From the NCBI GenBank assembly GCA_025350345.1, contig JANXYA010000170.1:1-6726 (forward strand): a stretch of 6,726 nucleotides of DNA, given 5' to 3'. A model generated the notes under the pieces. It made no database searches. It was not told the origin of the DNA and was given only the letters and a program-made list of their open reading frames with translations. The position numbers were made by a program, and so were the translations under genes. Shown here in pieces: positions 5,416 through 6,726 of this stretch (positions are counted from its first letter, which is position 1; each line of letters starts with the position of its first letter). Origin of the DNA: Gammaproteobacteria bacterium (GTDB lineage: Bacteria > Pseudomonadota > Gammaproteobacteria > Steroidobacterales > Steroidobacteraceae).

Positions 5416-6726
5416 TCAGATCAGGTCCGGGTCCGCGCCGGCGACACTGCCGCCGCCCATGCGTACGGTGCGTGACAGCCCCAGGGCCTGCGGTAGGATC
5501 TGGGCGCAGTAGAACGCGGCGGTTTGCAGCTTGGCGCGCAGGAACGCCTGGTCGGCGCCGCCCGCTGCGAGCTGCTGCGCGGCGATGTGCGCCGCGCGCG
5601 CCATCAGCCAGCCGCCGCACACGATGCCGCACAGGCGCAGGAACGGCACGCTGACGGCATAGGCGGTCCCCGGTGCCGTGCGCAACTGCGGCAGCATCGA
5701 CTCGCTCGCCGCCCGTAGCTGGCTCAGGGCCTCGCGCGCGGCGGCCACGATGGCCGGGAGCGGCGCGGCCGCAGCAGGCGCGTCGCCGCCCAACCTGTAA
5801 CCCACCAGCTCCGCATCAGCTTCCTCGAGGAGCGAGCGCAGCGTCGCGCCGGCATCGCGCATGAGCTTGCGGCCGAGCAGGTCGTTGGCCTGGATCGCGG
5901 TCGTGCCCTCGTAGATTGTGGTGATGCGCGCATCGCGCAGGGTTTGGGCGATACCGGTCTCCTCGATGTAGCCCATGCCGCCGTGCACCTGCAGGCCGAG
6001 TGACACCAGTTCCGTGCCGTACTCCGTACCCCAACCCTTGACGATGGGGATCAGCAGCTCGCCGCGTGCCAGCGCGCCGGCGCGTGCGCCGGCCTCGCTC
6101 AGCGCGTGCGCCAGGTCGAGCTGCAGCGAGGCGTACAGCGCGAGCGAGCGCATCGCCTCGACACCGGCGCGAATGGTCAGCAGCATGCGCTGCACGTCCG
6201 GGTGACGGATGATCGCCAGGGACTTGTCGGTCGGAATTCCCACGGGCCGCCCCTGCACCCGCGTGCGCGCCCATTCAGTCGCGCGCTGTCGTGCGCTCTC
6301 GGCCAGGCCGATGCCCTGCAGGCCCACGGACAGCCGCGCCGCGTTCATCATGATGAACATGGACTCGAGCCCGCGGTTGGGCTCGCCGACCAGGTAGCCG
6401 ACCGCACCGCCGGCATCGCCATACGCGAGCACACAGGTCGGGCTGGCCCGTATCCCCATCTTGTGTTCGATCGATACGCAGCGCACATCGTTGCGCTCGC
6501 CGGGATTGCCGGCCGCATCCGGCAGGAACTTCGGCACGACGAACAGCGACAGGCCCTTCACGCCCAGTGGCGCGCCGTCGATGCGCGCGAGCACCAGGTG
6601 CACGATGTTCTCGGCCAGGTCGTGATCACCGTAGGTGATGAAGATCTTCTGCCCGCGGAGCAGAAAGTGATCGCCCTTCGGCGTGGCGCGGGTGCGGATC
6701 GCGGCCAGGTCCGAGCCGGCCTGTGG
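5416..6726 (-). CDS. Acyl-CoA dehydrogenase, long DmdC-like form (partial, start off the right edge)
   Basis: The 436 visible residues are the C-terminal part of an FAD-dependent acyl-CoA dehydrogenase, which makes a 2,3-double bond in an acyl-CoA thioester and passes electrons to ETF. The reading frame is open to the right edge, where it reads PQAGSDLAAIRTRA, the family's conserved entry to the beta domain. RGQKIFITYGDHDLAENIVH follows, so about 150-165 N-terminal residues are missing. Further marks are HGGMGYIEETGIAQTLRDAR (HGGMGY at 5968-5985) and IYEGTTAIQ, whose Glu codon at 5908-5910 aligns with the catalytic base of medium-chain enzymes. An extra C-terminal helical region after about 5840 is typical of the roughly 590-600-aa subfamily containing 3-methylmercaptopropionyl-CoA dehydrogenase DmdC. 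Many members are generic fatty-acyl-CoA dehydrogenases, so DMSP use should not be assumed. A GTG at 6601-6603 is internal, not the start. The gene is convergent with putA and no shared pathway is evident. Confidence 0.93.
   Translation of the reverse strand, partial: PQAGSDLAAIRTRATPKGDHFLLRGQKIFITYGDHDLAENIVHLVLARIDGAPLGVKGLSLFVVPKFLPDAAGNPGERNDVRCVSIEHKMGIRASPTCVLAYGDAGGAVGYLVGEPNRGLESMFIMMNAARLSVGLQGIGLAESARQRATEWARTRVQGRPVGIPTDKSLAIIRHPDVQRMLLTIRAGVEAMRSLALYASLQLDLAHALSEAGARAGALARGELLIPIVKGWGTEYGTELVSLGLQVHGGMGYIEETGIAQTLRDARITTIYEGTTAIQANDLLGRKLMRDAGATLRSLLEEADAELVGYRLGGDAPAAAAPLPAIVAAAREALSQLRAASESMLPQLRTAPGTAYAVSVPFLRLCGIVCGGWLMARAAHIAAQQLAAGGADQAFLRAKLQTAAFYCAQILPQALGLSRTVRMGGGSVAGADPDLI

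Noticed and set aside
5390..5512. An ATG overlapping the putA stop (TGATG), suggesting a coupled small downstream gene of 40 codons
   Set aside because: The frame lies almost entirely antisense to the acyl-CoA dehydrogenase C-terminus, is Arg/Pro-rich and has no recognisable motif. The overlap is probably chance.
5416..6603. Treating the acyl-CoA dehydrogenase as a complete 395-aa protein starting at GTG 6603
   Set aside because: The frame continues upstream with conserved family residues (PQAGSDL, GQKIFIT) to the window edge, so the GTG is an internal valine and the gene is partial.

Overview
The window looks like an ordinary chromosomal segment of a high-GC proteobacterium. The coding strands are rich in GCG, CGC, CTG and GGC codons, and third positions are mostly G or C. 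The PutA protein and the MarC-type protein both resemble gammaproteobacterial homologues (E. coli PutA and YhgN) closely enough to suggest a GC-rich gammaproteobacterium or a close relative. This placement is an inference from recalled family sequences; no search was run. I see no tRNA, rRNA, insertion sequence, integrase, CRISPR array or phage gene.

Layout from left to right: (1) positions 1-86 are a short intergenic stretch with a candidate promoter for the first gene and, on the minus strand, a Shine-Dalgarno-like GGAGG that may belong to a divergent gene starting just off the left edge. (2) 87-674 (+) encodes a complete 195-aa MarC/YhgN-family inner-membrane protein. (3) 675-756 is a regulatory gap with a good sigma70-like promoter placed so close to the next ATG that the transcript is probably leaderless. 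(4) 757-1650 (+) encodes a complete LysR-type regulator. (5) 1656-5390 (+) encodes a complete 1244-aa bifunctional proline catabolic enzyme, PutA, starting at a GTG five bases after the LysR stop. (6) 5391-5415 is a 25-bp convergent gap with no visible terminator. (7) 5416-6726 (-) is the C-terminal three quarters of a long-form acyl-CoA dehydrogenase (DmdC-like family); its start lies beyond the right edge.

The functional core is the lysR-putA pair. PutA oxidises proline to glutamate in two channelled steps. This copy lacks the N-terminal ribbon-helix-helix DNA-binding domain that makes E. coli PutA its own repressor, but it keeps the C-terminal ALDH-like domain, which is the 'type B' architecture. 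The LysR gene just upstream, in the same transcription unit, is therefore an attractive candidate for its regulator, although this is inference from position. The MarC-type and acyl-CoA dehydrogenase genes have no evident pathway link to proline catabolism.

I did not find an undescribed system here. The observations most worth checking are the lysR-putA coupling, the probable leaderless LysR message with a palindrome on its -10, and a perfect 11-bp tandem repeat in the linker between the two PutA catalytic domains. A 24-bp perfect palindrome in the putA coding sequence is also noted.
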